Assembly (NCBI GenBank): GCA_031555615.1 | Contig: JAVBUF010000040.1 | Coordinates: 1 to 64,000, forward strand | From: UBA935 sp031555615 | Lineage (GTDB): Bacteria; Bacillota; Clostridia; Lachnospirales; Lachnospiraceae | Length of the DNA: 64,000 nt | Direction: 5' to 3' | Shown here: positions 37,084 through 46,779 of the stretch, piece after piece | Numbering within the stretch: position 1 is the first letter of the stretch | How the letters are laid out: the number at the start of each line of letters is the position of its first letter | Notes under the pieces: generated by a model | What the model saw: only the letters and a program-made list of their open reading frames with translations | Told to the model about the DNA's origin: nothing | Databases searched by the model: none | Made by a program: the position numbers and the translations under genes

Positions 37084-37323
37084 ATCAGACATGGAACCAG
37101 GCAGATGGAGACAAAGTTTGAATTAAGTATAAAGGTTAATAATAACAGAGAGATATTCTGTGGATGGAGAAAGTGAATACTATAAAAAGATGCTCGTCTC
37201 GAATCTCTAACGCATTAATCAAGTAAGGGAACAATAAGGCAGGTTCTCAAAGATGTCGATGTGATTAACTGATGTTTTGATTAAAATAGATGTTCATTGG
37301 AAAGTTGAAAGGAAAGGTTCTTA

Positions 37324-38637
37324 ATGAAGAATAGTAGCGTAAAAGTATCTGTTATAGTGCCGGTTTATAACGTGGAAAAATATCTTAGGGGGTGTCTGGA
37401 CAGTATCCTGCATCAGACACTAGAAGACATAGAAGTGATTTGCGTGAATGATGGATCTACCGATTCTTCGGGGGAAATTCTGGATGAATATTCTGCCAGA
37501 GATTCTCGGGTGGTAGTAATCCATAAAGAAAATATGGGCTATGGACATACTATGAATATTGGCATTTCTAATGCGAGAGGCGAATACATAGGTATTGTAG
37601 AAAGTGATGATAAGATTAGGCCAGAGATGTACGAATGCCTATATCAATGTGCTGTACAAGAAAAGGTTGATTTTGTAAAAGCAGATTACTTTGAATGTTA
37701 TGAAAGTACAAATGGGCAGGAACGGATAGAATACAAAAAAATATTTGACTCTGAATCCTCATATGAACATGTAGAAGATGTAAAAAAGGAACTTGCTATA
37801 TTTTTGGGTAGCAAATGTAATTGGACAGGGGTATATAATACCAAGTTTATCCGTGATAACAATATTTGGCACCATGAATCTCCAGGAGCTTCTTATCAGG
37901 ATGTGGGTTTTTGGTTTCAAACTTACATAAGATCACGGAGAGCATTTTTCTTGAAAAAAGCATTTTATTTATATCGTATAGATAATCCTAATTCTTCTAC
38001 GAATTGTACCGGTAATGGGAATGCTATAATCGTTGAATATAACCATGTAAGAAACATTTTGAATCAGATGGGTCAAGAAGGGAAAGAGTATTATAATTTA
38101 TATACGCTTTTGCGCCTAAGAGACTGTGCATCTCATATCGAGCGTGTATCGTGGGATTTGAAACTAAAGCTGGCAGAACAGATCCGTTGGGATTATATGC
38201 AAGCAATCCGAAATAGGGAACTGGATGCATATTTATTTCCGGAATATTGGCAAAAGGAAATTTTTAAGATTGCAGCGTGTCCACAGAAGTATTGTGATAT
38301 GCAGAAGGAAGAAGTGGATAGAATAGTTGAGATTACTAAAGGATATAGGGAAATTATTATTTATGGTGCTGGTGTAGTAGGACGGGGTGTCCACCAAAGA
38401 TTACGAAAGGGAAAGTCAAATTACAAAGTTCAGTTTTTTGCCGTCACCTCTATGGAAGGACAGGGAACTGAGTTGCTGGGGATTGAGGTAAAACCGATTG
38501 ATGAATTAACTTCTTATCGCAAAGAAGCACTTGTAATTATATCGGTATCTCAAAAATGGTATCAAGAGATGGAAAATAGAATAAATCAGTTAGGTTTTTT
38601 GCACTACATAAATGCAAGAGAATTATTCAAGAGTTAA
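37324..38637 (+). CDS. GT2 glycosyltransferase + YGAG module (FAV type)
   Basis: The GT2 domain is VSVIVPVYNVEKYLRGCLDS, NDGSTDSSGEILDEY, GYGHTMNIGISNARGEYIG and VESDDKI, with the less common ESDD in place of DADD. The module is at 342-437 (IIIYGAGVVGRGVHQRL, FFAVTSMEG, LVIISVS). The gene is a close paralogue of 40340-41650, which has the same GYGHTMN and ASYQD segments. AAAGGAAAGG precedes the ATG. About 240 bases without a gene lie upstream. Confidence 0.93.
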   Translation: MKNSSVKVSVIVPVYNVEKYLRGCLDSILHQTLEDIEVICVNDGSTDSSGEILDEYSARDSRVVVIHKENMGYGHTMNIGISNARGEYIGIVESDDKIRPEMYECLYQCAVQEKVDFVKADYFECYESTNGQERIEYKKIFDSESSYEHVEDVKKELAIFLGSKCNWTGVYNTKFIRDNNIWHHESPGASYQDVGFWFQTYIRSRRAFFLKKAFYLYRIDNPNSSTNCTGNGNAIIVEYNHVRNILNQMGQEGKEYYNLYTLLRLRDCASHIERVSWDLKLKLAEQIRWDYMQAIRNRELDAYLFPEYWQKEIFKIAACPQKYCDMQKEEVDRIVEITKGYREIIIYGAGVVGRGVHQRLRKGKSNYKVQFFAVTSMEGQGTELLGIEVKPIDELTSYRKEALVIISVSQKWYQEMENRINQLGFLHYINARELFKS

Positions 38638-38962
38638 CGGCTATTCTAAATTCAAGGGAAGGAAATGCATAGTTATAAGTATCATCATGCAAACTATAAA
38701 TTGAAAAAAGAAGATAAAATTAATGAACTGTTAGAATTGCTTAATGCAAGCAATGAAACATATATTGATATATGGATGGGGAAGCGAGGAATCAGAATAT
38801 GTGATTTGCAATCGAATTTCCGCTAAAACGTTATAGGGTGTTGCGGATAAGGTATCAAATTCGGGTGCCTTTTAAAATATTTGGAAATTTGATTATCCTA
38901 TTTTGGGGGTAGTTTTGGATGACTGCTAGGATTGAGATTTTTAAGGAAATGTGTGAATTGTT
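38638..38962 (+). other. 325-base gap with one possible 53-codon ORF
   Basis: The only gene candidate is ATG 38665 to TAA 38826 (53 codons, beginning MHSYKYHHANYKLK and ending in CDLQSNFR). It has GGGAAGGA unusually close to its ATG. A further 18-codon ORF (38919-38975) overlaps the start of the next gene and could be a leader, but may be chance. No promoter or terminator is clear. Confidence 0.3.
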
Positions 38963-40318
38963 ATGGAAAATGTAAAAGTATCAGTTATTATTCCAATATA
39001 TAATGCTGAGAAGTATTTAAGTCAATGTCTTGAAAGTGTTCTGGAGCAAACATTAGAAGAGATAGAAGTTATCTGTATTAACGATTGCTCAACAGATGGA
39101 TCTTTAGATATTATATATGCTTATGCACAAAAAGATGAAAGAATTTTGATTGTTCAGAATGATTGCAATCAGGGGGCTGGACCCAGCAGAAATATCGGGA
39201 TTAGAAAAGCAACAGGTGATTATTTTGTACTTTTTGATGCAGATGATTTTTTTGATAAAGACTTGCTGAAAAGAGCATATGAATATGCAAAGGAAAATAA
39301 ACTTCAACTGACATTCTATAAGCATATAATTTATGATACAATTACAGGAAAAATATATGAATCGAATCCCTTGCCGGAATGGTTTGAGCGAAACTATAGG
39401 AATCGTTTTTTTTCATGGAACGATGTCCAAAGGTTTGCCTATCAAACTATATTCTGTGTTCCATGGAACAGGATGTATGAGCGGGAGTTTGTAATCAAAA
39501 GTGGGGTGAAGTTTCCGAATTTATCCAATTCGGAAGATCTTTATTTTGGAAATTTGATTTTAGCCAAAGCATCAAGGATGGGGGTGCTAACGACGGATAG
39601 TCCCATGATTTATTATCGCATTAATGTAGATGATCAAATATCCATGCATGTAGGGGAAGCTCCTTTATGCATGTTGGAATCTTTAGTCATGCTGCAAAAG
39701 GGATTAATGGAAATGGGAATCTACAATGAATGTCGGAAAAGCTTTCACTCCTGTGCTGTTAATCTCCTATTGTTTCCGATCGGACGTTCTGACAAAAAAG
39801 AAGAAGCTTTAATGTATATTGCAAAAAGTGGTTTTGGATTACTGCATATGCAAAATCTCTGCGAAAAAGACTTTGTAAATAAAGCTTTTTATGAAGTATA
39901 TAAAGAATTGAGTAATGCTAATCAATATTATGTAAACCTAGGATTCGAATTTTTATGGGAGCAGGAAAGTAATAAGGTTGCAAATTTTCTTTCATATTTG
40001 CGGGAACATGAGTATAATATTGCTATTTGGGGGATGGGAATAAAGGGAAAGCTAGTAGTAGACAGATTGAAGCGGGAGAAGTGCAAGATTACAGCGCTGA
40101 TAGATCAAAATCAGGACAAGCAAGGGACGACATATCAGGGATACGATATAACATCAGTTGATAATGTTAAAAAAAGAATAGATATAATTATAGTGACCAA
40201 TCAGGCATTGAGCAGGGAAATCTATCAGGCAGTGAAAAGTTATAATCCGAAAATAAAACTATTAAATATTCATGCATATTTAATATATGATATAGCTATG
40301 GAAGACTGTATTTACTGA
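38963..40318 (+). CDS. GT2 glycosyltransferase + YGAG module (WGMG type)
   Basis: The GT2 core is SVIIPIYNAEKYLSQCLESV, NDCSTDGS, RNIGIRKATGDYF and the metal motif FDADDFFDKD. The module at 351-451 (IAIWGMGIKGKLVVDRLK, ALIDQNQDKQGT, IIIVTN) ends with HAYLIYD and EDCIY, matching the end of the GT2 at 26892. The ribosome binding site is weak; AAGGAAATG lies about 14 nt upstream. The next gene starts 22 nt after the stop. Confidence 0.93.
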   Translation: MENVKVSVIIPIYNAEKYLSQCLESVLEQTLEEIEVICINDCSTDGSLDIIYAYAQKDERILIVQNDCNQGAGPSRNIGIRKATGDYFVLFDADDFFDKDLLKRAYEYAKENKLQLTFYKHIIYDTITGKIYESNPLPEWFERNYRNRFFSWNDVQRFAYQTIFCVPWNRMYEREFVIKSGVKFPNLSNSEDLYFGNLILAKASRMGVLTTDSPMIYYRINVDDQISMHVGEAPLCMLESLVMLQKGLMEMGIYNECRKSFHSCAVNLLLFPIGRSDKKEEALMYIAKSGFGLLHMQNLCEKDFVNKAFYEVYKELSNANQYYVNLGFEFLWEQESNKVANFLSYLREHEYNIAIWGMGIKGKLVVDRLKREKCKITALIDQNQDKQGTTYQGYDITSVDNVKKRIDIIIVTNQALSREIYQAVKSYNPKIKLLNIHAYLIYDIAMEDCIY

Positions 40319-40339
40319 AGGGAGGCCGGTGAAATTTAT

Positions 40340-41650
40340 ATGAGTGTAAAGCTTAGACAAAAGATATCAATTATTATACCTGTATATAATGTAGAAAACT
40401 ATCTGCCAGATTGCTTGGACAGTATTGTTAACCAGACCCTAACTGAACTGGAGATCATTTGTATTGATGATGGCTCCAACGATTCCTCAGGCACGATTTT
40501 GGATCAATATGCAGCTAAAGATGATAGGGTAACGGTAATACACAATGAAAATTATGGTTATGGACATACCATGAACATGGGACTACAGTTAGCAAGTGGC
40601 GAATATGTGGGTATTGTTGAAAGTGATGACGAAATAGAGTTGGATATGTTTGCTGTTCTATATCAATATGCGGAGGAGTACAATGTGGACTTCGTGAAGT
40701 CTGATTACTATGAATGCTACATCTGTGCAGAAAATCATGACCGGACAGAATATAAACAATTATATTATGACAAATCTTACTATAACAGGGTTCTCAATCC
40801 TCAAGAAGAAATGGATCTATACAAATTCGCCAAGTATACTTGGAACGGCATATATAGATTGGACTATTTGCGTGAAAACCAGGTCCTTTATAATGAAACT
40901 CCCGGAGCATCCTATCAGGACAACGGGTTTTGGTTTCAATCGTTTGTTTATGCGAAGTCCGCTTATTTTTTAGACCAGGCATTTTATCATTATCGGGTAG
41001 ATAATCCGAATTCTTCTGTGAATAGCTCCAGTAAAGCCTATGCTTTTTTTGATGAATTTGATTATATCGAAAAAATCAACGAAGGTTTGGGTGAAAGAGG
41101 AATAAAGTACCAGGGGATTATTTCATATTATCGGTTAATAAATAGTCTGGAGGCAGTTCCGCGGATGTCGATGGAACTTAAGCTGCCGTTGTTAAGGCGC
41201 ATCCGCAATGAATTTATCAGCCTGAGTGAAAGCGGTAAAATTGAAACAGACTTGTTCTCGATAAATATGCAGTTAAAACTGTTTCATCTTATATCTAATC
41301 CGGAAGAATACTGTCAAAGACAGATTGCTTCTAATCTACGAGTTACTGGGATAACCCAAGAATATGATAAGATTATCATATATGGTGCTGGTAAAGTAGG
41401 ACGTCTGGTTTTTCAGCGGATTAGGGAAGAAAGAGAGCATTATAAAGTAGTCTGCTTTGCAGTCAGCGGCATGGAGGGAAACCCGGAAGTAATAGACTAT
41501 GTACCGGTAAGAGAGATCGCAGCATTATCCGAAGAAAAGGAAAAGGCTCTTGTTATTATTGCAGTTACAGACAAGTTTTATGTAGAAATGGAAAAGAAAG
41601 TAATTGAAATGGGATTTCACTATTTTATTAAAGCAGAGGAGTTGTTATGA
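40340..41650 (+). CDS. GT2 glycosyltransferase + YGAG module (FAV type)
   Basis: Sister of the gene at 37324: SIIIPVYNVENYLPDCLDSI, DDGSNDSSGTILDQY, GYGHTMNMGLQLASGEYVG, VESDDEI. The module covers 342-436 (IIIYGAGKVGRLVFQRI, CFAVSGMEGNPE, LVIIAVTDKFYVEME). GGAGGCC precedes the ATG. Its stop overlaps the next start as ATGA (41647-41650), so translation with the GT8 gene is coupled. GC is visibly higher from here to the end of the run. Confidence 0.93.
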   Translation: MSVKLRQKISIIIPVYNVENYLPDCLDSIVNQTLTELEIICIDDGSNDSSGTILDQYAAKDDRVTVIHNENYGYGHTMNMGLQLASGEYVGIVESDDEIELDMFAVLYQYAEEYNVDFVKSDYYECYICAENHDRTEYKQLYYDKSYYNRVLNPQEEMDLYKFAKYTWNGIYRLDYLRENQVLYNETPGASYQDNGFWFQSFVYAKSAYFLDQAFYHYRVDNPNSSVNSSSKAYAFFDEFDYIEKINEGLGERGIKYQGIISYYRLINSLEAVPRMSMELKLPLLRRIRNEFISLSESGKIETDLFSINMQLKLFHLISNPEEYCQRQIASNLRVTGITQEYDKIIIYGAGKVGRLVFQRIREEREHYKVVCFAVSGMEGNPEVIDYVPVREIAALSEEKEKALVIIAVTDKFYVEMEKKVIEMGFHYFIKAEELL

Positions 41651-43026
41651 TTAAAATTCCTATTGTTTTGGCATCAGATGAAAATTACATATTTCCGGCG
41701 GCGGTTGCGATTGCATCAGCCTTACAGAATGCAGAAGAAAGTACAAAATATCAGTTTTTCTTATTAGTATCTCAAGACACGGCAGATGAATGCCGGAATT
41801 TTATGTATCAATTGGAGAAGCAGTTCCCGCAATTAGAGCTGAGCTTTATCATTGTTGATGACAACATGTTCGAAAATGCCACCATTGCTTTAGACTATAC
41901 AACGATTCCCACCTACTATCGTCTGGCAATTGCAGATATTTTGAAAGAGTATGATAAGTGTATTTATCTGGATTGTGATGTTTTGGTTATGGCGGATCTG
42001 TCTTTACTGTATATGACGGATATCTGTGATTTCTACCTGGGAGGGGTTCGGGATTGGGATCAGTACTCAGACCACTGCCGGGAATTAAAGCTGCCGACAC
42101 TGGATTATTATATCAATGCCGGAGTTTTGGTTATGAATCTTCGTAAGATCAGGGAGGATCAGATGTTTTTGACTTTTCAGCAGCATATGGATAAAGGTTA
42201 TCCTTTTGCTGACCAGGATGTGCTGAATGTTTGTTGTTGGGATAAAATAAAGATTTTACCCACAACCTATAATTTGCAAAGCGTCGATTTCGGACAGGGA
42301 GAGGAACTGGGAGAGCAGACAGATTACTATATAAACGGCAGTAAAACGGGCGTAAGGGGCAAAATTATCCACTACGCAAGCGGCATAGTAAAGCCTTGGA
42401 ATAATTTCCGCTTTTGCGGCTGCAGGGAGTGGTGGTATTATGCCGGCTGCTTGTCAGATACTCCGCAATATCAGCATTATTTTGGAAAGCTACAGCAATG
42501 GCATAAGGAGAACGATTGGGACAAGATTATTTTCAGATTGTCAAAGCAGGATAAAATTTTCATATTTGGCTTTACCTATATTGCAAAAGATTTGTATGAT
42601 GCGTTATACCGGTCAGGTATTCGGGGAATTTGCTGCTTTTGCGACAACGATATCAATAAATCAGGAAGCTTGTACCGCGGCATACCGGTTTTGCAGATAC
42701 AGGAAGCTTTGAATAAGTATGGTAAAGCATATATAATCAACGCCGGCCAAAAAAGGTTTCAGGAAATCAATGAACAATTACTGGCAATGGGAATACCGGA
42801 GGAGAGGGTCTGGAGATTTGATTACAGCCCCAGGCAGTGGTATTACTTTAGAAATCTGGATAAGCAATACTACCGGTATGAACTGATTCAAATATTATGG
42901 AAAGAGTATGGTGTGGATACAACTGCTGACCAGGAGCGGTATGAACTACTATTAAAAGAATTACAACAAGATGAAAAGATGATCAATAGATATTGTTTAA
43001 AAGAGTGGCTGCTAAAAGAAAGCTAA
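41647..43026 (+). CDS. GT8 glycosyltransferase + degenerate YGAG module
   Basis: The GT8 domain (residues 1 to about 280) has PIVLASDENYIFPAAVAIAS, the metal motif IYLDCDVLVMAD, YYINAGVLVMNLRKI, and HYASGIVKPWNNF. The module at about 302-395 lacks the glycine motif (IFIFGFTYIAKDLYDAL) but keeps CCFCDNDINKSGSLYRG and the final strand. About 64 more charged residues follow, which other copies lack. It pairs with 29509-30738, whose module shows the same loss. The GGAG ribosome binding site lies inside the preceding gene. Confidence 0.92.
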   Translation: MIKIPIVLASDENYIFPAAVAIASALQNAEESTKYQFFLLVSQDTADECRNFMYQLEKQFPQLELSFIIVDDNMFENATIALDYTTIPTYYRLAIADILKEYDKCIYLDCDVLVMADLSLLYMTDICDFYLGGVRDWDQYSDHCRELKLPTLDYYINAGVLVMNLRKIREDQMFLTFQQHMDKGYPFADQDVLNVCCWDKIKILPTTYNLQSVDFGQGEELGEQTDYYINGSKTGVRGKIIHYASGIVKPWNNFRFCGCREWWYYAGCLSDTPQYQHYFGKLQQWHKENDWDKIIFRLSKQDKIFIFGFTYIAKDLYDALYRSGIRGICCFCDNDINKSGSLYRGIPVLQIQEALNKYGKAYIINAGQKRFQEINEQLLAMGIPEERVWRFDYSPRQWYYFRNLDKQYYRYELIQILWKEYGVDTTADQERYELLLKELQQDEKMINRYCLKEWLLKES

Positions 43027-43051
43027 TACAGTATAAATAAAGGAGTTCGTT

Positions 43052-44362
43052 ATGATTAGATCCGATGAGGACTTTTTAGGGTTAAAAAAGGATAGCAATA
43101 TATATATATATGGCGCAAAAAGTATAGCCAATCAGGTTTTGCAAGTTTTAACAAATTATAATTATGATGTAAAGGGGTTTGTGGTTACCCAAAGAGTTGG
43201 AAATCCGGAGTCTGTTGCAGGACGGCCGGTTTTATCGATTTATGATGCAATGAAGCGCAGGAATAATATGACGATTGTGGTAGCGGTATTGCCCAGATAT
43301 AAGAGGAGTATCATCAACAGCTTGATACAGCTGGAATTCCCTAATATTACTATGCTGACCGACGAGTATGTGTATGAATTGAAAGACAGATGTGATAAGC
43401 CGAAAAAAGATGTTTTTTTTGACGGAACAGACTATTGCATGAAGGAAAGAGACGGAATAGAAAAGAACCATGCTTTGATAGAAAGTATCAGCGGCGGCGA
43501 GAGAGGGGCGTGGCGGCTTGAACTTAAAGCACTTGAGGAGTTTCAGAGACTGATTGACCGTCAATTGTTAAAAAATGATGGACTGTTACAGGAATACACA
43601 TCCTTATATGGAGAATACAATGCCCTTTTTTCGAAAAGAGGTAATAATGAAAAAGCTGAAAATGATGTAATTAAAGAAAATTGTCTGATTTATGTAGTAC
43701 GATGCCACCTGGATAAGATGGTTAATCAAAAAAGCAATTTACCATACGCAGAAGAGATACAGGCAGGGGCAGTGCTGACTAATGAAAGGATTTGTGCGTT
43801 GACAGATGATCAGGGTATTAATATCTCTAATAAAAACCGTGATTTCTCTGAGTGCACTGCAATATATTGGATTTGGCAAAATGTAAAGAAGAAGAACTAT
43901 ACAGGTATATATCATTACAGACGACAGATTAATATTGAATCTGATCTCCTGGTGCGGCAGATGGAGCAGGGATTTGATCTGATACATACAGTCCCCTGCA
44001 TTGTGACACCTAATGTAAAGCAGTTTTTTTTAGCGAGATTTTTGTTCGAAGCAGACATTAGCTTGATGCTGGAAGGGATTAAGATGATGTTTCCGGAATA
44101 TTATGATTCGGCGAACCGACTGTTGGAAGGACATTTTTATCTGGCCAATAATATTTTTATATTAAAAACAAAATGGTTTGATAAAATGTGCGAATTTGTA
44201 TTTCCGATATTATTTCATATGGAAGAATGGTACGATAAAATTCTTTTTAATAGAGAAGATCGGTATGCCGGTTATGTTTTTGAAGTATTATATTCCATTT
44301 TCATATTACATCACGCAAGGGAAATGGAAATAAGATATTCATTAATGAAGTTTTTGGAGTGA
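43052..44362 (+). CDS. YGAG module + DUF4422 glycosyltransferase-like protein
   Basis: Residues about 13-115 are an N-terminal module with a damaged glycine turn (IYIYGAKSIANQVLQVL) and the GFVVTQRVGNPE variant of strand 2. From about residue 205 the DUF4422 domain follows: IYVVRCHLDKMV, GAVLTNERICALTDDQG, NFSECTA-like DFSECTAIYWIW, YTGIYHYRRQI and FYLANNIFILK. DUF4422 proteins are found in capsule clusters and are taken as glycosyltransferases. AAAGGAG precedes the ATG. Confidence 0.87.
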   Translation: MIRSDEDFLGLKKDSNIYIYGAKSIANQVLQVLTNYNYDVKGFVVTQRVGNPESVAGRPVLSIYDAMKRRNNMTIVVAVLPRYKRSIINSLIQLEFPNITMLTDEYVYELKDRCDKPKKDVFFDGTDYCMKERDGIEKNHALIESISGGERGAWRLELKALEEFQRLIDRQLLKNDGLLQEYTSLYGEYNALFSKRGNNEKAENDVIKENCLIYVVRCHLDKMVNQKSNLPYAEEIQAGAVLTNERICALTDDQGINISNKNRDFSECTAIYWIWQNVKKKNYTGIYHYRRQINIESDLLVRQMEQGFDLIHTVPCIVTPNVKQFFLARFLFEADISLMLEGIKMMFPEYYDSANRLLEGHFYLANNIFILKTKWFDKMCEFVFPILFHMEEWYDKILFNREDRYAGYVFEVLYSIFILHHAREMEIRYSLMKFLE

Positions 44363-44372
44363 AAGGAAATTT

Positions 44373-46676
44373 ATGATTTCATTTGATGTATTTGACACAT
44401 TAATTACCAGAAATACAGCTACCCCCAAAGGGGTATTTGCCATAATGCAGGATAAGCTGGAAAGCATGCCGGAATTTGGGGATATTGACAGTTATGTGCG
44501 GGCTAATTTTTATCAGCTGCGAGTTCATGCAGAGGAATTGGCCAGGGTCAGCTTTTGCATCAGGGAAGTTCAGGAACTGGAATTAGGACAGATATATGAT
44601 TGTCTGGAGATGACAGGCCGCTTAACGTTAGCGGATAAAGAGAGACTGATGCGATTGGAATATGAAACAGAGTTTGCATGTTCGCTTCCGATTTCCCAAA
44701 ACATAGAAACGGTAAAAGAGCTTTTAGATCGTGGTGAGAAGGTCGTTCTTATTTCTGATATGTACTTGGAAAGCAATTTTATCCGGAAATTATTAGTAAA
44801 AGCCGATAAAAGGTTGGGAGATATCCCCCTGTACGTATCGGTTGACTATAAAAGGAATAAGTGGTACGGCCAATTATATGCGATTGTAAAAGAAACAGAG
44901 GGGGCAGAATACAGCGATTGGATTCACTATGGAGACAACGATATAGCAGATATTGAAGCGGCTCAGAGACTGGGGATAACCACACATAAAGTCAAAGTTG
45001 AGCCATTGATGGTGCATGAATTAAATTTTCTGGAACATTATGAGGACGATGCCGAATTTCAGTTATGCATCGGGATAGCAAGAAACACCAGAATGTGCGG
45101 AAAGAGCAGTGATGCATTTCGTGTCGGAAGTTCCATCGGGGCGGCTATTTTGTACCCGTATGTGGATTGGGTTTTGGAAAGCAGCATAAAGAAAGGCATT
45201 AAACGGCTTTATTTTATTGCCCGTGATGGATATTTATTAAAGAAAATAGCAGATATTATTATCGAACAGAAAGCTTATGATATAACGACCAGCTATCTTT
45301 ATGGATCCAGAAAGGCCTGGCGAATGGCATCTATTCATAATGGAATTAAGAGTGTGGATGACTTTATCTGGTGGTCGAATATTTATAGAATAAATAACTT
45401 TCAGGAGTTTGCAGATATTTTCGAAATTACGGCGGATGACATGAAAGGATTTTTTCCGGATACTTTTGCTGAAAACGAATGGAAGATGAAACCGATAATC
45501 TTAGATTACTGCCGCAAGCAAATACATGAGAATAAAAAGTTTATAGAGTTTCTATGTGAGAAACACAGAGAAAAAAGAAGCAAGGCAACAGGTTATCTAA
45601 AGCAGGAAGTAGATGTTTGCGATGAGCATTTTGCATTTGTAGATTTAGGCGGGACAGGCTTTACACAAGAATGTCTGGCAGATTTGATGGTGGATGTATA
45701 TGATGGAAAAATACAAACATACTTCTTTAAACTGGATCGATATCGGGAGAATACAAAGTGTATTTTTTATGATTTTTTCCCAAGTTTTATTAACCACAAT
45801 ATCGTTTTGGAAATGTTGGCCCGGGCCCCCCATGGACAGACCGACGGATATGAGATTGCGGCTGACGGAAGATATGTACCGATTATGAATAAAGAGGGAG
45901 AAGCACTGCTGTCACATGGTTTTAATGATTATGCAGAAGGCCTGACAGAATTCGTAAAATCATATGCTTCACATCGGATATCCCTTCGGGCAGTGGATAC
46001 TTTTTTACAATATGTGATAGCAACACCGGATCGTTTAATCTTAAGCTTTATCGGAGATATGCCGACCAGTGAGATTGGAAGAGGAGAGATTGGAAGCGTA
46101 TTTGCTCCCAAATTGTCAGATGAACAGATTGAATCAATATTTTTGGGATTGCAGGAAAATGAGAGTATTGAAAGGTATTATACAGGAACTTATTTGGAAT
46201 ATTCCATGTTAAGATGCTCCGCAAAGCAGCTAAGGAAGATAGATTTTTGCCGAAAGAATTATAATAGCCCATATGGGCAGGAGTATCGCAGGAAGTATAA
46301 AAAGCTGGAAAAAAGTGAGGGAAACTATCCTTTGGAAGCATTATGCAGCAAAATAGTATTATATGCGGCAGGGAAAATGGGGCAAAAGTGGTATGAGAAG
46401 ATCAGTGATTACGGCAATTCTCAAATAGTTTGCTGGGTTGATAAGAATTATGAGCAATATCAGAAACAGGGTATGCCGGTAGAGGCCCCCGCCACAATAA
46501 TCGGCTTGGAATATGACATGGTGATAGTAGGGGTGCTGGAAAGAGATAGATATTTGGAAATTAAGGACTACCTGCAGGAATTGGGTGTGGCAGAAAAGAA
46601 AATCATGTGGTTTAACCTCAGAATTTCCAATTATGGGGGAATCGTTGATTCCCATAGCAGGGCTTTTCGCGAGTAA
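44373..46676 (+). CDS. HAD-superfamily hydrolase (COG5610-like) + YGAG module
   Basis: The first 200 residues are a HAD fold beginning with the nucleophile motif ISFDVFDTLITR, later VVLISDMYL and YGDNDIADIEAA. A middle part (FIARDGYLLKKIADI, FVDLGGTGFTQECLA) is the extension usual in COG5610 proteins of polysaccharide loci. The module is at about 658-755 (IVLYAAGKMGQKWYEKI, CWVDKNYEQYQKQG, MVIVGVLERD), with A in place of the first glycine. The substrate is unknown; a sugar or polyol phosphate is possible. AAAGGAAATTT precedes the ATG. Confidence 0.87.
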   Translation: MISFDVFDTLITRNTATPKGVFAIMQDKLESMPEFGDIDSYVRANFYQLRVHAEELARVSFCIREVQELELGQIYDCLEMTGRLTLADKERLMRLEYETEFACSLPISQNIETVKELLDRGEKVVLISDMYLESNFIRKLLVKADKRLGDIPLYVSVDYKRNKWYGQLYAIVKETEGAEYSDWIHYGDNDIADIEAAQRLGITTHKVKVEPLMVHELNFLEHYEDDAEFQLCIGIARNTRMCGKSSDAFRVGSSIGAAILYPYVDWVLESSIKKGIKRLYFIARDGYLLKKIADIIIEQKAYDITTSYLYGSRKAWRMASIHNGIKSVDDFIWWSNIYRINNFQEFADIFEITADDMKGFFPDTFAENEWKMKPIILDYCRKQIHENKKFIEFLCEKHREKRSKATGYLKQEVDVCDEHFAFVDLGGTGFTQECLADLMVDVYDGKIQTYFFKLDRYRENTKCIFYDFFPSFINHNIVLEMLARAPHGQTDGYEIAADGRYVPIMNKEGEALLSHGFNDYAEGLTEFVKSYASHRISLRAVDTFLQYVIATPDRLILSFIGDMPTSEIGRGEIGSVFAPKLSDEQIESIFLGLQENESIERYYTGTYLEYSMLRCSAKQLRKIDFCRKNYNSPYGQEYRRKYKKLEKSEGNYPLEALCSKIVLYAAGKMGQKWYEKISDYGNSQIVCWVDKNYEQYQKQGMPVEAPATIIGLEYDMVIVGVLERDRYLEIKDYLQELGVAEKKIMWFNLRISNYGGIVDSHSRAFRE

Positions 46677-46779
46677 AACCCGAGCTGGAAGCTTTAAAAG
46701 GGACTTAAAAGACCATAAAATTACGGCCTAAATTGGCGATTTGTGTATATCATAAGCAAGAAGATTTGGAGGAAACCAG

